A stretch of DNA of 64,000 nt from Saksenaea vasiformis B4078 (GCA_000697055.1 JNDT01002392.1:62001-126000), one strand, 5' to 3'; positions 44,707-58,000 are shown, counted from the first letter of the stretch. Made by a program: numbers and translations. Notes: generated by a model from the letters alone, not told the origin.

Positions 44707-47541
44707 ATGAGTCGTCCTCGATTCTTCACAACCACCAAAAAAGGTAGAGAGTACACCTCCATCATGTTTGCGTCATCTCAATGAAAACTAGGTGAAAACT
44801 ACGAGCTCAAGGCTGAGCTTAATAGCGAATATCGGCATGTGCGAAAGGATGCAGTGAAGAAAGTCATTGCAAATATGACGGTCGGAAAGGACGTTAGTGG
44901 ACTGTTCCCCGATGTTTTGAAGAACATGCAGACAGAAGACCTAGAGCTGAAGAAGCTCGTCTATCTATATTTGATGAACTATGCAAAGACACAGCCGGAA
45001 CTCGTTATTTTGGCTGTGAATACGTTTGTCAAGGTAGAACAACGACCCACATAATTTTTTTTTTCCTCTGACGTTGCGCGTAGGACTCGGACGACCCAAA
45101 CCCACTGATTCGAGCGTTGGCTATCCGAACGATGGGCTGTTTACGCGTTGACAAAATTATTGATTATTTAACCGAACCGCTGCGGAAATGCTTAAAGGTA
45201 AAGAAGAAGAAACGTGCGCATTGTGAGTTTAAACGATGGGCATTGTGGTCAGGATGAAAATCCTTACGTTAGAAAAACCGCTGCTGTGTGTGTTGCCAAA
45301 CTGTACGAGTTGAATCCGGAACTGACGGTGGAGCAAGATTTTATTAACGTCGTTAAGGAGATGGTGTCCGATATTAATCCGATGGTCGTCGCCAATGCCG
45401 TGGTAGCATTGACAGATATCAATGAAGCTTCCACCAAGAAAGACGTGTTTGTCATCAACAGTTCAATCCTGAACAAACTACTGCACGCATTAAATGAATG
45501 TACAGAGTAAGTTCGTGGCAACAGAAACACAAGAACTTTTTTAAAAAAAAATTAGGTGGGGTCAGATCGCGATTTTGACAGCGTTGGTGGATTACAAGGC
45601 GGCTAATACAAAAGAGGCTGAAGGCATCTGTGATCGTGTGCTTCCAAGGTTACAGCATGCAAATGGTGCCGTGGTTCTTTCAGCTATCAAGGTAAATGTC
45701 TTTTTTTTTCTCGTGTTCGCAACGTGGAGAGGATGTGTCTCATTTTTCGATTAGGTTTTGATGATCAATATGCGGCTTGTCAAGGATGAAGGTTTAATCA
45801 GAACATTCTGTCGAAAGATGGCACCTCCACTTGGTAAGGAAAAGGATCGTTTGATAAGCTGTATTATTCATACAAATATGCGTAGTCACTTTGTTGTCCA
45901 GCCCTCCGGAAGTTCAGTACATCGCCCTTCGGAATATCAATCTTATTCTGCAGAAGCGCCCTGAAGTACTGAGCAACGAGATGCGCGTCTTTTTCTGCAA
46001 GTACAACGATCCACCCTACGTCAAGTTGGAGAAGCTTGAAATTATGATACGTCTGTGCAACGAGCGAAATGTCGATCAGCTGTTGAGCGAACTGAAGGAG
46101 TAAGACAGAAAGCCTCAATTTATGGTTTTATTTTAACTCCATTTGGTAGATATGCCAACGAGGTTGATGTGGATTTTGTACGAAAATCTGTGAACGCTAT
46201 TGGTCGCTGCGCGATTAAGATTGAAGAAGCAGCAGAGCGGTGCATCAATGTGCTTCTGGACCTGATCAATACGGGTGTCAGCTATGTTGTTCAAGAGGCC
46301 ATTGTTGTTATCAAGGTAAATATTTGTCAAGGGAATAGGATTGTTGTCTCACATGAATCCAAAGGATATCTTCCGCAAATACCCCCGTAAGTACGAAGGT
46401 ATCATTCCAACTTTATGCGAGAACTTGGATGCATTGGACGAGCCTGAAGCAAAGGGATCCTTGACTTGGATTATTGGCGAATATGCCGAGCGCATTGATA
46501 ATGCAGATGAACTTATTAACAGCTTTTTGGAGAATTTCAAAGAAGAAAATGCTCAGGTATGAACTAATGAAATGACGTTAGTTGTTGGACTTTTGGCTAA
46601 ATCAAAGACACTTTGTGACACTAGGTTCAATTGCAGCTGCTGACAGCTACTGTCAAGCTGTTTCTGAAAAAGCCTGCCGAGAACCAAGATCTCGTGCAAC
46701 GTGTACTTCAGACAGCCACAAATGAATGTGACAATGCAGATATCCGTGACAGAGCTTATGTATATTGGCGTTTACTGTCTACGGATCCTCAGGCAGCAAA
46801 GGTGACTAGTAGAAAATGGGACGACAAGAACGCTTATGCATGTTTGATTCTTGAAAGGCTGTTATTTTATCTGAGAAGCCACCTATTGCAGGTGAAAATG
46901 CTGGACTTTCTCCAGCATTGTTGGATGATTTGATATACTACATCGGTACACTTGCATCGGTTTACCACAAACCGCCAGAAACATTTATTGCTGGGAAACG
47001 CTATGGCGCAGATAGTGTGAATAAGGCTGCCATAGAGTAAGTCTGACTGCCCCGATGTCCTGTCTTTTGCTAACGAGATGATAATAGTCATGCCGACGAA
47101 GATGATGTGACCGCTCCGCCACCACAAATCCAAGCAGCAATAAAGAATAACGACATTGGCAACCTACTTGATCTGGACTGGGACGAGCCGGCTAATACGG
47201 TGTCATCACCCATTGTAGCCGAGAGTAACCAGGGCAGCGGATCCCTAAGTGATCTGTTGTCACTCGGCACTGAGGGTACAGCATCTGCTGCAATGGCACA
47301 GCAGGCAGAATCCAGCAGCAACAACGTGGACGATATTATGAAACTCTTTAGCAGTGGTCCTTCACAACCCCAAAAACCAACTACGATGAACACTATGTTT
47401 ACAGACGATCTATTTGGTACATCTTCACCCATACAATCCGAAATCACATCACCCTCCACACCATCATCACAGCAGCAACAACAACAACAACAACAACAAC
47501 AATCTGCAGCAGCCAAAGATCCATTTGCAGGGCTTTTCTAA
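44707..47541 (+). CDS. APL2: AP-1 complex subunit beta (beta-adaptin)
   Basis: Large subunit of the clathrin adaptor that sorts cargo at the trans-Golgi and endosomes. Twelve exons (44707-44743, 44792-45033, 45084-45197, 45253-45506, 45556-45691, 45755-45833, 45886-46099, 46150-46315, 46365-46556, 46625-46801, 46858-47036, 47088-47541) close in phase to 747 aa. The beta-adaptin trunk is clear: [71 protein letters not shown]. The hinge has a clathrin box LLDLD and an 11-residue Gln run (CAR repeat, 47469-47501), and the protein ends soon after at DPFAGLF, with no ear domain, as in other fungal AP-1 beta proteins. AP-2 beta (APL1) is the alternative. Confidence 0.9.
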
Positions 47542-48388
47542 GTAAATTCTAGACTAATTGTTGTAATTAAATCGGTGGTGAGAAGAACAAAGTATAACCT
47601 TAAATGTTTTAACTATGCGTGGAGAACGAGTATAATTAAGGCATCTCTTATTCTACGATATAAAAAACGGGGAGTAACAGAGATTTGGATTTCTCAGAAT
47701 ATTAATCACCTATGTACCCGTGTTATAGGTCTACACGTTGACCTCAATTGTTCCTAAAAAAAAAAAAGAAAAAACAAACAAATTTCTTGTCCAAGCAATC
47801 TACATAGATATTTCAATTTTTCTTTTGATTTAGTTCCAAAGAGGTATTTGTCTCCGTTCCTTCCCCTTCCACGTACTGTGTTACCCCAATACCACCGTTT
47901 CCTCTTCCAGAACGGTCGGCTAGGGGGTTTTCTATGTTTCAGCATTTGCGGCGTTAGTCTAGCTTTCTACTTTTTCTGATTCACATGTCAACTATGTATA
48001 TTTTGGAGACCTATTTTAAAAAAACATAGACACCTTTTTTTAGGTGGAAGCCGAGTCAAATTTGTAGGCGCCAGTGCATACAGCTCCTTGAACTTTATGC
48101 CGATTATCTGGTTCTCTCCTTGTTTGTTTCCCTGACAACCACGTCTGTGGATCCCCGGGTAAGTGCCTCCCCCAATTTTTTTTTGGCACACAGCATACGC
48201 ATACGCCGAAAGGGTAATTCATGCGCGCAAATGTTCCTCTGTGTATGTTACACTTTCAACATCACTTGGTGCCCAAAAAAGGTGTGGCATGCTTTTTTTT
48301 TTCTTTTATATTAAGTTGACTGCAACATGGAGGGAGCAACTTTGTCTTCAGCTCATTAGTCTTTTCTTTTTTTGTCTTTTTTTTTGCC
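47542..48388. other. Intergenic, AP-1 beta to chitin deacetylase
   Basis: About 850 bp, with homopolymer A/T tracts (47758-47768, 48288-48302, 48365-48382). The T-rich leader abuts the chitin deacetylase start. No gene seen. Confidence 0.6.
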
Positions 48389-49423
48389 ATGCTTTTTTCT
48401 CGAGTAGCCGCTCTAGTTACAATTGCCGTTGGCATTTCCCAAGCTCTGCCTCTACAAAGACGAGCCGATGATCGCGTGTTACTGAACTGTAAAGAGGGTG
48501 CTGTTGCATTGGCTTTCGACGATGGTCCATACAAATATACCCAAGCATTACTTGATATTCTTAAAGAACACAATGTTCCAGCCACTTTGTAAGTGATACA
48601 GAAGAAAACTTTCGTATTGCAGTTGCTTAACTTTAATTTGTCTTTTTAGCTTTGTCAATGGCAATAATTACTGGTTAGACACAAAGAAAAAAGTCAACTC
48701 GACTGTGCAATGGTCTCTAACGATAAGTTTTTCAGGGATCTTGCCACAAGTGAGGATGCTAAGGAAATTGTTAAAAAGGCATATGAAGCTGGCCATCAGA
48801 TTGGAAGCCATACCTATTCTCATGCACACCTAACACAACTATCGGACGATGAAATAACCGAGGAAATGTTGAAAGTAGAGAAACTGGTCGGCAACGTGAT
48901 TGGCAGAAAGTAAGCCGTTTCCTGCCCGTCCTGTACATGACTAACAAAGATATATTAGACCTGCATGTAAAGCTCACCTCATTTAAAGAAAGCTTATATA
49001 TACTTATCTTTCTTTCATAGTCATGCGTCCACCTTATGGAGAGGCTGATTCCCGTGTGGTTGACGTTCTTCATGGAATAGGTTACAGTGTGGTGAATTGG
49101 TCAGTAGATACCAAAGACTATGAAACCCACGACCTTCCATCCGAAATGGGACGTGTCAAGACAGAGTCACAGGGAGGATCCGAGGGTGTAATTACCCTTG
49201 CTCACGATGTAATAACCAAAAGAGAAGGGGGATAAAGGGTACTTATAGGATGAACTTTAGGTATATGACCAGACAGTTCATGAACTGGCACCAAGATTGA
49301 TTAAGTACTACAAATCAAGAGACTACAAGTTTGTCACGGTTGCAGAATGTAAGTTGATGTTTCTGTAAACGTATAAAACTTAACGCAACCTTTATAGGTT
49401 TTGGACAACCAGCTTACAAGTAA
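48389..49423 (+). CDS. Secreted chitin deacetylase (carbohydrate esterase family 4)
   Basis: Removes acetyl groups from chitin to make chitosan, a major wall polymer of Mucoromycota. Seven exons (48389-48588, 48650-48673, 48736-48909, 48959-48966, 49021-49208, 49261-49348, 49398-49423) give 235 aa. A signal peptide covers about residues 1-19. All five CE4 motifs are present: AFDDGP, SHTYSH (zinc His pair), RPPYGE, NWSVDTKDY and LAHD. Exon 4 is only 8 nt and supplies the residues just before RPPYG. Exon 2 is 24 nt. The protein is compact, with no chitin-binding module or GPI tail, so probably secreted soluble. It converges on the G3BP-like gene. Confidence 0.92.
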
Positions 49424-49857
49424 TAATAAGAACTCAGGAATTGTTTGTAAGATGTAGAAAGGCAGTATAGTATCATTAGTCTTTCAGCTTCTTTTCTTCA
49501 TATCATTTGTACAACCTGATCTTGTTTTTGACGTAGACAAACTATAAAATATAATTGGCCATTGTGAAAAAAAGAAGCGAGCTGTCCAACTTAGCTTTGG
49601 CTTTATTTACCCTTATGCTTTTCCATTTTCTTTATATATGATATATATATAAAAGATTTTTTTGTTTTGTTTTGTTTTTTACCATATCACCTAGTATATG
49701 GCACGTTGATGCTAATCTTAAAGTGCCCACAAAAAAAGCAAGACGAAGAAAAAATAAAGTGTTTTACAGGCTGTGAAAGAAAAGAAAAGAAAGAAAGAAA
49801 AAGAACATGGAACAAACGAAGCGCATCGAAACGTACACATATACATAAGCTATTTTC
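49424..49857. other. Intergenic between convergent genes
   Basis: AT-rich, with a TATATATATATA run at 49637-49652 and A-rich tracts. 3' UTRs of both neighbours. Nothing else. Confidence 0.6.
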
Positions 49858-51553
49858 TTATTTCTGACCACCTCCACCGCGTGATTTGTTTCCACCACCA
49901 CGAGTAGGAGCTCCTCCTCCTCCGCCTCCACGACGTTGGTTATGTTGTTGGAAACGGCGTTCATACTGTGCTCCACTTTGCTGTTGGCGATTATATGGAT
50001 GTCTATTATGACGGCGCTCCTCAGCCAAAACAACGGAGTTGCCGACAGGCACCTTATGTTGACTTAGAGCCTTTTGAGCGGCTTCAGGGGTTGTGAAATC
50101 CAGAAAAGCGCAGTTTCTTTGCGAGAAAATGTTCATCACCTTGATTGGACCAAACTTGGAAAACGCCTCTCTAAGTTGATCCTCCGTAATTGCAGGCGTA
50201 ACGTTCTTCACAAAGATCTGATTTGTTTCTTCTACACCCCATCAGTGAATTGTTACAACTCATCCTTATCCTGTTCCCATTTTTACCTCTACGTTGGTCT
50301 CTATTGCCGTGGCCATGTCCGTGACCATGGCCCTGCTGGTGTTGTTGAGGCTGTTGATGCTGATGATGTTGGTGGTGTTGATGCTGATGCTGATGCTGGT
50401 GCGGTTGCTGGTGCGGTTGCTGGTGCGGTTGCTGGTGCGGTTGCGGTTGGGGTTGCGGTTGGGGTTGCTGAACTTGAGCCTGCTGCGGCTGGTTGGGTTG
50501 AATAGAAGACTGTTGTGGTGTCTTGCTTTGAATAGGAGCCGCAGCCACAGCACCCTTTGCTTCCGCAGCCTGTACACCCCACTTGGAAGAGTCGTTGGCA
50601 GCCAGATTAGCCCAGGTCTTGGGGGCATTTGTCTTTGTAGGCTTCTCCATTTGCTTTTGTCGGGCTTCGTTTCTGTTCTCTTCCGAAACAGACACCTCCT
50701 TTGTGGCTGAACCCGTCTCCGTCCCCTTGAACGAACCGTTCACAACCGGTTTCTCCTCCGTCACTGCAGGTGTTGTCGCTTTCTCAATCTCCTTTGGCTT
50801 CGTCACGCCTTCGCCTCCCTCCACCTTGGCGGCCTCTTCTGGCACCGCTGCAGACTCCACAATGGGTGTAGAAGCCACCGTAGCGGCTGTGCTGTCCATG
50901 TCGAACGTCTCAGTAGTTTCACCACTGGGGGCAGCAGGCGCCTCACTAGGTTTTTCAACCTGCGGCATTTCCTCCTCTTCCTGCTGCCGCTGCTGTTGTT
51001 GTTCTTCCTCTACGTCCTCACAGCCATAATAATCAATCTCCACATTATCTTTGAGGAAGCGGAAAATATCGTTCAATACATAATAGCCGTTGGGCTGACG
51101 GGCTAGGAAGAAGGTCTGACAAAACTTCTGCGAAATGCCATTGTTGTTGCACATCTCACCCAACACTTGAATGATGATGCCATCGTCTGCCGATAACTGA
51201 CTGTCCACTTGGGTGATTAGCACCTTGCAATCTTCAAATTGCAATTCTTCAATTTTCTTGTTGATCTCCTGCAAGTCGGGGGTCAGATCGCATAATCGTT
51301 GATCCATCTACCAACTTACCGCTTGACCATGGTATGTTTGTTGTGGCTCTCCTTCATCGCCACGTATAAAGTATGAGTTATTGCTGTAAAAGGCATGGAG
51401 CCTGCAAGGCTTTCTGTTCAGAAAGGTGTAGTACTCGCGGACGAAGATAAGTCCCACGTCTTGCGACGCCAATTGCTGCGTGCTGGTTCCATTCTTGGCT
51501 GGGCTTCCAATAGTCGCATTAGCTTGCGTAGGTTGACTCACAGTGGCGGTCAT
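49858..51553 (-). CDS. G3BP-like RNA-binding protein (NTF2-like, RRM, RGG)
   Basis: Relatives (G3BP, yeast Bre5, fission yeast Nxt3) act with a ubiquitin protease and nucleate stress granules. Exons 51553-51320, 51268-50287 and 50231-49858 give 529 aa. An N-terminal NTF2-like domain (residues about 30-155: GLIFVREYYTFLNRKP, SNNSYFIRGDEGEP, VLGEMCNNNG, FFLARQPNGYYVLNDIFRFL) is followed by an acidic and Glu/Gln/Ser-rich middle, a His/Gln/Pro repeat tract, an RRM (IFVKNVTPAITEDQLREAF; RNP1 NCAFLDF) and a Gly/Arg-rich tail. The 51-nt first intron lies inside the NTF2 domain and carries an in-frame TAG, so it must be spliced. Confidence 0.9.
50398..50443 (-). repeat. 12-bp coding minisatellite
   Basis: Four tandem units of GGTGCGGTTGCT (plus strand), coding for a His-Gln-Gln-Pro repeat in the G3BP-like protein and followed by degenerate related units to 50470. 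Confidence 0.9.
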
Positions 51554-53889
51554 TTTCTCTTATTTTGAACTCTTTCGTTCACAACCGATCTAATCGTTTG
51601 GATTACTTTAATCGACCCAGTTTTTTGGAGCAGTTGTCACGCATCAACTTACAGGACAAGTAATTCACAACAAACAAATAGAAACAATAAAAAAACCTGT
51701 AAACACGCGGGAGATGACTTGACGTGCCGTACAAGAGTGTGGATATGAAGGGGAAAAAGTGATAACGTGTCCCAGTGAGGCAAAGGGAGTTACCTTTCAC
51801 AGAATTTGCGTCGATTGAAAAGCCTTTTTGCACTGGCCAATGGCATTAATTTGCGTTGTCTGGGAATGAATTTGCAATAGCCGTTGTAGCAGTGGCACCC
51901 TTCAGGCTGCATCATTCATTTGATCATGCTATGACGGAGGAGGGCTTAGAAATGTCCCATTATCTACATGCATGCGTAAGATAATGAATATGATCCTCCG
52001 ACCAATATGATGGAAAATTTACCTTAGCTGATATCCTCCACGCTGCAGCGATCGAAGTTGTAAGATGGCTTTATACGTGTATATATATATACGCCACGAC
52101 AAACAGCAAAGGCACTTGAGTATAGTAACCGATGGCGAGAAAACAGCAAAAGAAGCAGGATTAAATATCGAAATAAGCACTGGAATTGCGAAGTGCTATC
52201 GTTAGAATTCACGACGAGAATGAAGGAAAACTATTATCTGATGTTCAAAGAGAGTCCCGTATTCGATGCAACGGTAAATAGTGTAAAAATAAATTCTTGG
52301 AAACACTTGAAGGGTTAACATATCGGTTTTAGTTCGCATAATTGTCTAGTATATAAATGATGAACCATGTTGAAAAAGGTGGAGAAACTTCCCAGGGCAA
52401 AACTCTGATCCAGTTGTAGCATTATGAAAGAAAAGTTGCCCAACGGGAGAAAATACACATCAGATATCACGAGGAATTGTATCTTTACTTAATATTCCCG
52501 GATTCTGCTTGCATACTTGTAGAAATTTTGGTGGTTCTTTGAAGATATACCAGCGAAAGACGCTGTAGCCAGCTGAAACGGAGTTAACAACTAGTAGGGA
52601 AGCTACAATCACTACAATATATTAGGTGCCATACCTGACAAAGGAGTAATAGATGTGCCTCTGAGAAAGCCCCAGGCTACATATGTGTCCAAAAAAAGAG
52701 AAGCTTAACGGAAAAGAAGTAACAAAAGTTCGTGGTCGTCGGAGCACGAGCTGAATACTTCCTGACTTATATATATAATGTAATGGACGTGCTGGATGAA
52801 CATGATATGTTCCAAAAACGCGTCAGATTAAAACCAAATCGACACCTTTAATCTGGACACTCTCTCCGGCTTATTCATTTTTCTGCCATATGCACATCTA
52901 AGGCTTTCTCTAGGTATTTGAGATTTATGGGTCTATATCTTTCTGTTTGGGAACGGTGACCGCAGCGGACTCTTGCGACGGCCTCATCCATGGTGGCAGT
53001 CCTTGCGTAGACCTCGACCCTAGCTGCGGTCGCTGTAGCGCCCTTCATGCACATGCAGAGTAATATGAATGGTCCGATCCATATTGCTTCGGTTTGATAT
53101 ACTAATGAGTTGCGAACAGTATTCCTCGTCCAAACACTTCTTCCGAACGAAGCGCTCAGAAGAAAGGAATGCCTTCATCACTGAAGGCCCGCGAAGTTCA
53201 CCAATGAGGGGAAGAAGACGCTTTTAATTGTATTCGGCGATGGGATGTTCAACAACAAATGTAATACAAAAGACATCGCAAAGGTGTGGTCAACATCCTA
53301 TGGAGAAGCTTGAAGAGAAGGGAAAGACGTGGAGAGTTACTAGTTGTAACAATTGACGAGTACCTTTCGTCGCAGTTCAGTATTATGATGCTGGTGACAC
53401 CGACATGCTCAAATACACGTTTAGATCTGCCATAGTTGCTGAAACAAATAGATGCAGAAGGTTGTAACCGGCGATCACATCTCCCACCACAGCATCTTGG
53501 AATGTAAAACCTGTAAGATGTTGTGGAATCGGGATGTGATGGCAAGCAAGAACCTATTTCGGATTGCTGAATCGATCTGGAGGGGCAAAGACAGACCAGC
53601 TGAATTTGCCAGGCCTTCAAGGGATAATATCTCCGCTACGAATGCGGTCCCCTCCACCGGGAGGATTTAGATTTTTACGGTAAGCTTGTCACTGCATATG
53701 TAAAGTTTAAACCAATTTTATTGATTGAACCTTTTAGGTGTTTGCATAGGTAAGTTCTTCCTCAGAAGATCAGGCATGATACTCAATAATGAATGTTGGT
53801 GACGCTTGAAATGAACTTTTTGCGTCGCATGAGAATCGATACACACGGTTCTCGATTGACGCAAAACGTTCTGCAAAAAACAGTATTGT
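51554..53889. other. Start of repeat-rich accessory block
   Basis: 2.3 kb without a supported gene. A minus-strand open stretch at about 53475-53657 (containing PLQIDSAIRNRFLL) is protein-like but isolated and could be a mobile-element remnant. A small inverted repeat (CAGATTAAA and TTTAATCTG) lies at 52825-52858. Confidence 0.4.
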
Positions 53890-54524
53890 CACCAGATAAT
53901 ATTCAACTCGATGGAAAACCGTCCCTTCCACCCGCCAGCATAGATACTGTGAACACTTTGAACTTAAGGTTCTCTGAGTAAGAATAGTACAAGAATCCCT
54001 GGGCACATAAACAGTTGCTCTAATACCGTTAGGTAGTGGCAATAAGCGTTTCAAGTAGTTACAGGTAGAACAGCCGTCGATCATGATATTCGTTACAGTG
54101 TAGCTGTACGAAGAAACTTCAAGGTTTTTTTTTTGGGCACTGGATCTACGCTTGTTGCAATCCCGACGTTTGCAACTGACAACAGACTCTTTTCATAGAT
54201 GCTTAACGACGAATCCGAGCTTGTTGCAACCTAATTACCACGGAATCCGGTCTGCAACCTGGGCTTTCTTGAGGCTGATTGGGAAAGCGGAAGCTCATTG
54301 CACATGTAAATCCTGACCACGAATGTCTGCCAGTACTCTCAATCCCTGGAGCAAGAAGAAATTGCTATGCCAGCAGTTCTGAGGTTTCGGGAAGTGATAC
54401 AACAGCTTTTTAAGGAGCAAGTCATTATGGGAAACCATGTTTCTAATTGACTACCTTCCTGTAAGTAAAAAGATAATGTAATGGCCGTACCATTACTGTT
54501 TTGTTACGCTGACTATTCTGGAGG
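53890..54524 (+). repeat. Direct duplication, copy 1 (about 635 bp)
   Basis: Matches 62689-63322 in the same orientation over its full length, roughly nine bases in ten by eye, with only small indels. Flanking sequence differs on both sides. In both copies the minus strand retains an open stretch containing CSTCNYLKRLLPLPNGIRAT. Confidence 0.85.
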
Positions 54525-54642
54525 AATATTCTGGGAGTAAACATGCAATATGTATACGGTAAACAATTACCCGAAGAGATAAAGAGCATGGTGAAACGAT
54601 AGTGAAAGAGAAATGTGAAGGGAAATAGATAGCAGCAGGTTC

Positions 54643-56851
54643 TTACGAGCATGGCATTGAAGAGCTAGTTTCATTGCGGTCGAACTCAAGATCATAATCG
54701 GTATTGCCGCCTGCTAAGATTTCCGAAATGTCTGAGAGCTCAATTTTTCGCCCATACATTTGCTCAATTTCCTTTCCACTAGCCATTTTGCCATCCTTGT
54801 CACTTGTTTGCAACTCATTTAAGGCTGTCACAAACGCTTCTTCCTGTTGCTCGCGGGTGCCCGGTAGTAGTAATGCCATTTCTGCCATCGCGTCATTATC
54901 CAACTCGAAACTGTCATCTTTTTCTTCGACATGAACTGGCGACCGTGATCCATCGTCACTGAGAAAGAGATCGATCATGACATGCTTGATGGTGTCTAGT
55001 CTATCCCGTGTACGTGGTATGCATCGCTTTTGTATCACAAGGGTTGGTAAAAAAATGAATACGTATGATATAGTTAAAATGTACACAAGTAAGGAATAAC
55101 TAGCATACCTTCAACGAAAGGACGACCATCATCAGTTTTGCTAAGTCGTGGTACTGCCCAGGGAAAAGGGGAACCTTGCATTCTGCGGCACGGTAATGGA
55201 TGATCTTGCCATCAATTTCGCGCGTCCCATCGATCTTAAGAGTCCGTCCATGCCATAAGGTCGTTAATGGGTCGAAGAAGCGATTCAGAGATGCCAATGG
55301 CAGTTTATTCTTCGTAACGTTGACAGATAGGGCCCGCAATCTTTTGTTTTTTGAAACAGTGTCATGGACTTCTTTGCTAAGTGCATGTCCCGGCTTATCC
55401 TCGCCTGCCAACGCATCTTCATTGCTTTCTAAATCCCGCAAAGCAAAATCAATGCGCGTCATAGATTGCGTTGCAGTATCAGTTGATACGAGCGTGTTGA
55501 AAGCATTTATGATTGTAGACGCACATTCTGATCTACGAAATAAAAGTGAGTTCATATAAGCTTCCACTCCAATAATGTTTCCAGCATACCGCTTAATATC
55601 GAAATCTTGCATTTGTAGAAAGGCATTGTCGAATAGTGGCGTATAAACGAATTGTCGCCACCAAGACTCTTGATTCACTTTCAGCATTTTGTTTGAATTC
55701 CATAGTAAGATCCTACAGAATTGCCAGTCAACATCAAGCACACATCCATGCACACAATAGTTTGCATCCCGTACATATGATGTATAGCTGTTCGTATGTA
55801 CTCTAATCCATCTGGAAGGTCATCATACTGGAATAGTAGGCGTCGCAATGCTTTGAGGTCATCGATGTTGTTGCAGTGGTGGATGAACGAAAGAACGTGT
55901 GCTTCAGGAACGGTGATCGCGTATGAAAACTTGAGCGTATCGATGCTTCTCTCGATCAAAGTTTTGTACCATGACGAAAATTTCGTCGTGTTCAAGTCAA
56001 GAACGCCGTTAGTGCCGCTACCAAAAGCATTAAATCAACATATACGTAATACAAGAAGATCTAACATACAACCGATTAACTAATGAACACAGCTTTTCCT
56101 GCTCAGATGTAAGGTCTTTATACTCGCGAATCCATTCAACAAGTTTACACGCGTTGGTTTTGGTATTGTCATGTTGCTCTGTATTGTCGTAGTCTTGTTG
56201 TCCTAGGTTGCTATCATCGACCCGATCATACTCACTCTTTTCTTGACAGTGTTTGCCTTTTTGTTTTTTGCAACGTGCTTTTACTGAAGATGAGTTCCCG
56301 TAATGTAAAAATTTGCTATGAAATATACCCTGTTCACCTGCACTAACTGTCCCTTTTGATGAGCGCGTGGTACGTTTGCTAGCGCGCTTCTATTATTAAA
56401 TTATGACCAAAAGTTTCAGTATGATCACGTTAATTACCTGACTATTTTCTCCTTTATCACGCAAGTGTTTACGTAAGAACAATGTGAAACATTTGTTTTT
56501 TGCTTGTAGCTCTTCCGAACGAGCCTTGTCATTTGACAATTCAACGGCAAGATTGTTCCAGTATTTCTCAACGTTTTGATCGCGGCAAATCTATGCCAAA
56601 GCATTTCAGATTAGCTTGCAGTATAATAGCAATACTATTATACAACAAAATACCATGAAATTATTGCTTTGTACCCACTGCGCCCATTTTGCCCCTCCAT
56701 GCCTCAAACGGGCTAGAGATCGAATACTAGCTTTAAATTCTTTAACACCATCGTCAGGATTGGTAAACGCAAAATGCTCGTAAAACTCTAGCAGTGAGAA
56801 GGCGTCCCCGTAATGTTCCTTTAGGTATATAAGGCTATCATTTTCTGTCAT
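54643..56851 (-). CDS. Intact gene of unknown function
   Basis: Six minus-strand exons (56851-56675, 56590-56438, 56389-56073, 56017-55775, 55712-55109, 55026-54643) close in phase to 625 aa with no stops and good splice signals. No known domain. Visible: an N-terminal helical segment, a basic Ser/Lys/Arg tract (KRASKRTTRSSKG), a Trp-rich block (ESWWRQFVYTPLFD), a segment RTLKIDGTREIDGK, then ECKVPLFPGQYHDLAKLMM, and an acidic C-terminal tail. The order resembles large, poorly characterised Mucoromycota protein families, which I recall only in outline. It lies between the two 635-bp direct repeats, amid mobile-element remains, yet is intact, which suggests recent activity or selection. Confidence 0.65.
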
Positions 56852-57529
56852 TATTAGTGGTGGTAGGAAGAAAAGCCAGATTCAGGAAAATCTGCTGACT
56901 CCGAACACTTTAAATGATACAGAGTTTTCACTTGAAATTCAGACGATCTCATACTTATTGCTGGAAAAATAGGAAACTAGATTGAGACGATCGTTGTTTC
57001 AGGATTCAAACGTTTTAGTCAGGCAATTTAGGCGTTCACTTTCTTACATTTAAGCAAACTAGAATTTATGTCTGTATGACTTGGCTCTGATGAAGCCAAA
57101 AAAATATCAAAGTGGTTTTTTGACACCTCCGTTTGCTTCACATTGTATGACGGGAAATACCCTTGGACCATTCACTATCTTACCACGTTACCTTTTGAAC
57201 CTATCCGGGCCTGGATATGCACATCGTATTTGGCCTTAGCCGCGGGCCGAAGTGTAGTGTTGGAGAGAATGAAAAACAAGAAAAAACAGCGAGGTAAACC
57301 CTTTTGAGATTCTTTTTAATGATAAAAAAGAACTATTGATCTAGTACATTCCTTTCTATCTTACTTATACACAAAAAATCAAGTGGGTAAAACCTATGGT
57401 TTCGGGTAACTTGATACCCTTATCTTGTTCTAGTGTTCCTTTCTATCAGGTAATCCTTGATCTGGCGAGATAGCACTTGTACCTGATCTTTTAATTTGAT
57501 CCGAGACATTGGTAATAAAAATCTTTATC
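56852..57529. other. Intergenic, no gene seen
   Basis: About 680 bp between the unknown gene's start and the Tc1 fragment. Probably includes the unknown gene's promoter. No motif recognised. Confidence 0.55.
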
Positions 57530-58000
57530 TTAGTCTCGCTGACTTCTCCCGTCTCATTTTTATTTTGAAAAAAAAGTCTTCTGCAACTTTCTCCTTTCGC
57601 AAAGCTATCACCCGGTCAGAATCCCTTTGCAGCAGGAAGCTTTTCCATTTCTTTTTCCAGAGTTATAGGGCATTTATTGACCAAATGCCTAGCTGATTCT
57701 GAGATCGTTAAGTCTTCAAACGCCTCACATAAGCTCCTTTTTATATCAGTCAGGATAGCATTGGGATTTCTGTCAATATAACCTACAATAATCTGGGGAT
57801 GAGCTCCAGTCAGCTTCCCATAACATCTAGTACGAGGCTTTCTCTGGACAATAGGTATACACTGTTCTTCATCCCAGTTGTATGTTTCGATATAATGGTT
57901 GAGCCGTTCGGACATATATGACTGTGATAAGCGTTGCTTTCTTTGCTATTCATCCTTCTTCAATCACCAAATCAAACATCTTTTTGATTTGCTGCAGGTG
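57530..58000 (-). pseudogene. Tc1/mariner-type transposase fragment (N-terminal HTH part)
   Basis: Minus strand from about 58000: KDVFDLVIEEG, then TGA, then AKKATL and VRTAQPLY, a frame change, an open stretch 57915-57616 with YGKLTGAHPQIIVGYIDRNP, ILTDIKRSLCEAFEDLTIS and EKLPAAKG, another frame change, and RVIALRKEKVAED. This order matches the paired helix-turn-helix DNA-binding part of Tc1-like transposases common in Mucorales, just before the DDE catalytic domain. The catalytic part is absent: similarity ends near 57540. Nonsense and frame changes show it is dead. Confidence 0.75.

Noticed and set aside
48671..48735. Frameshift in chitin deacetylase after the NGNNYW block
   Set aside because: A GTTAGA...TTTTTCAG intron (48674-48735) joins in phase and recovers the CE4 motif order.
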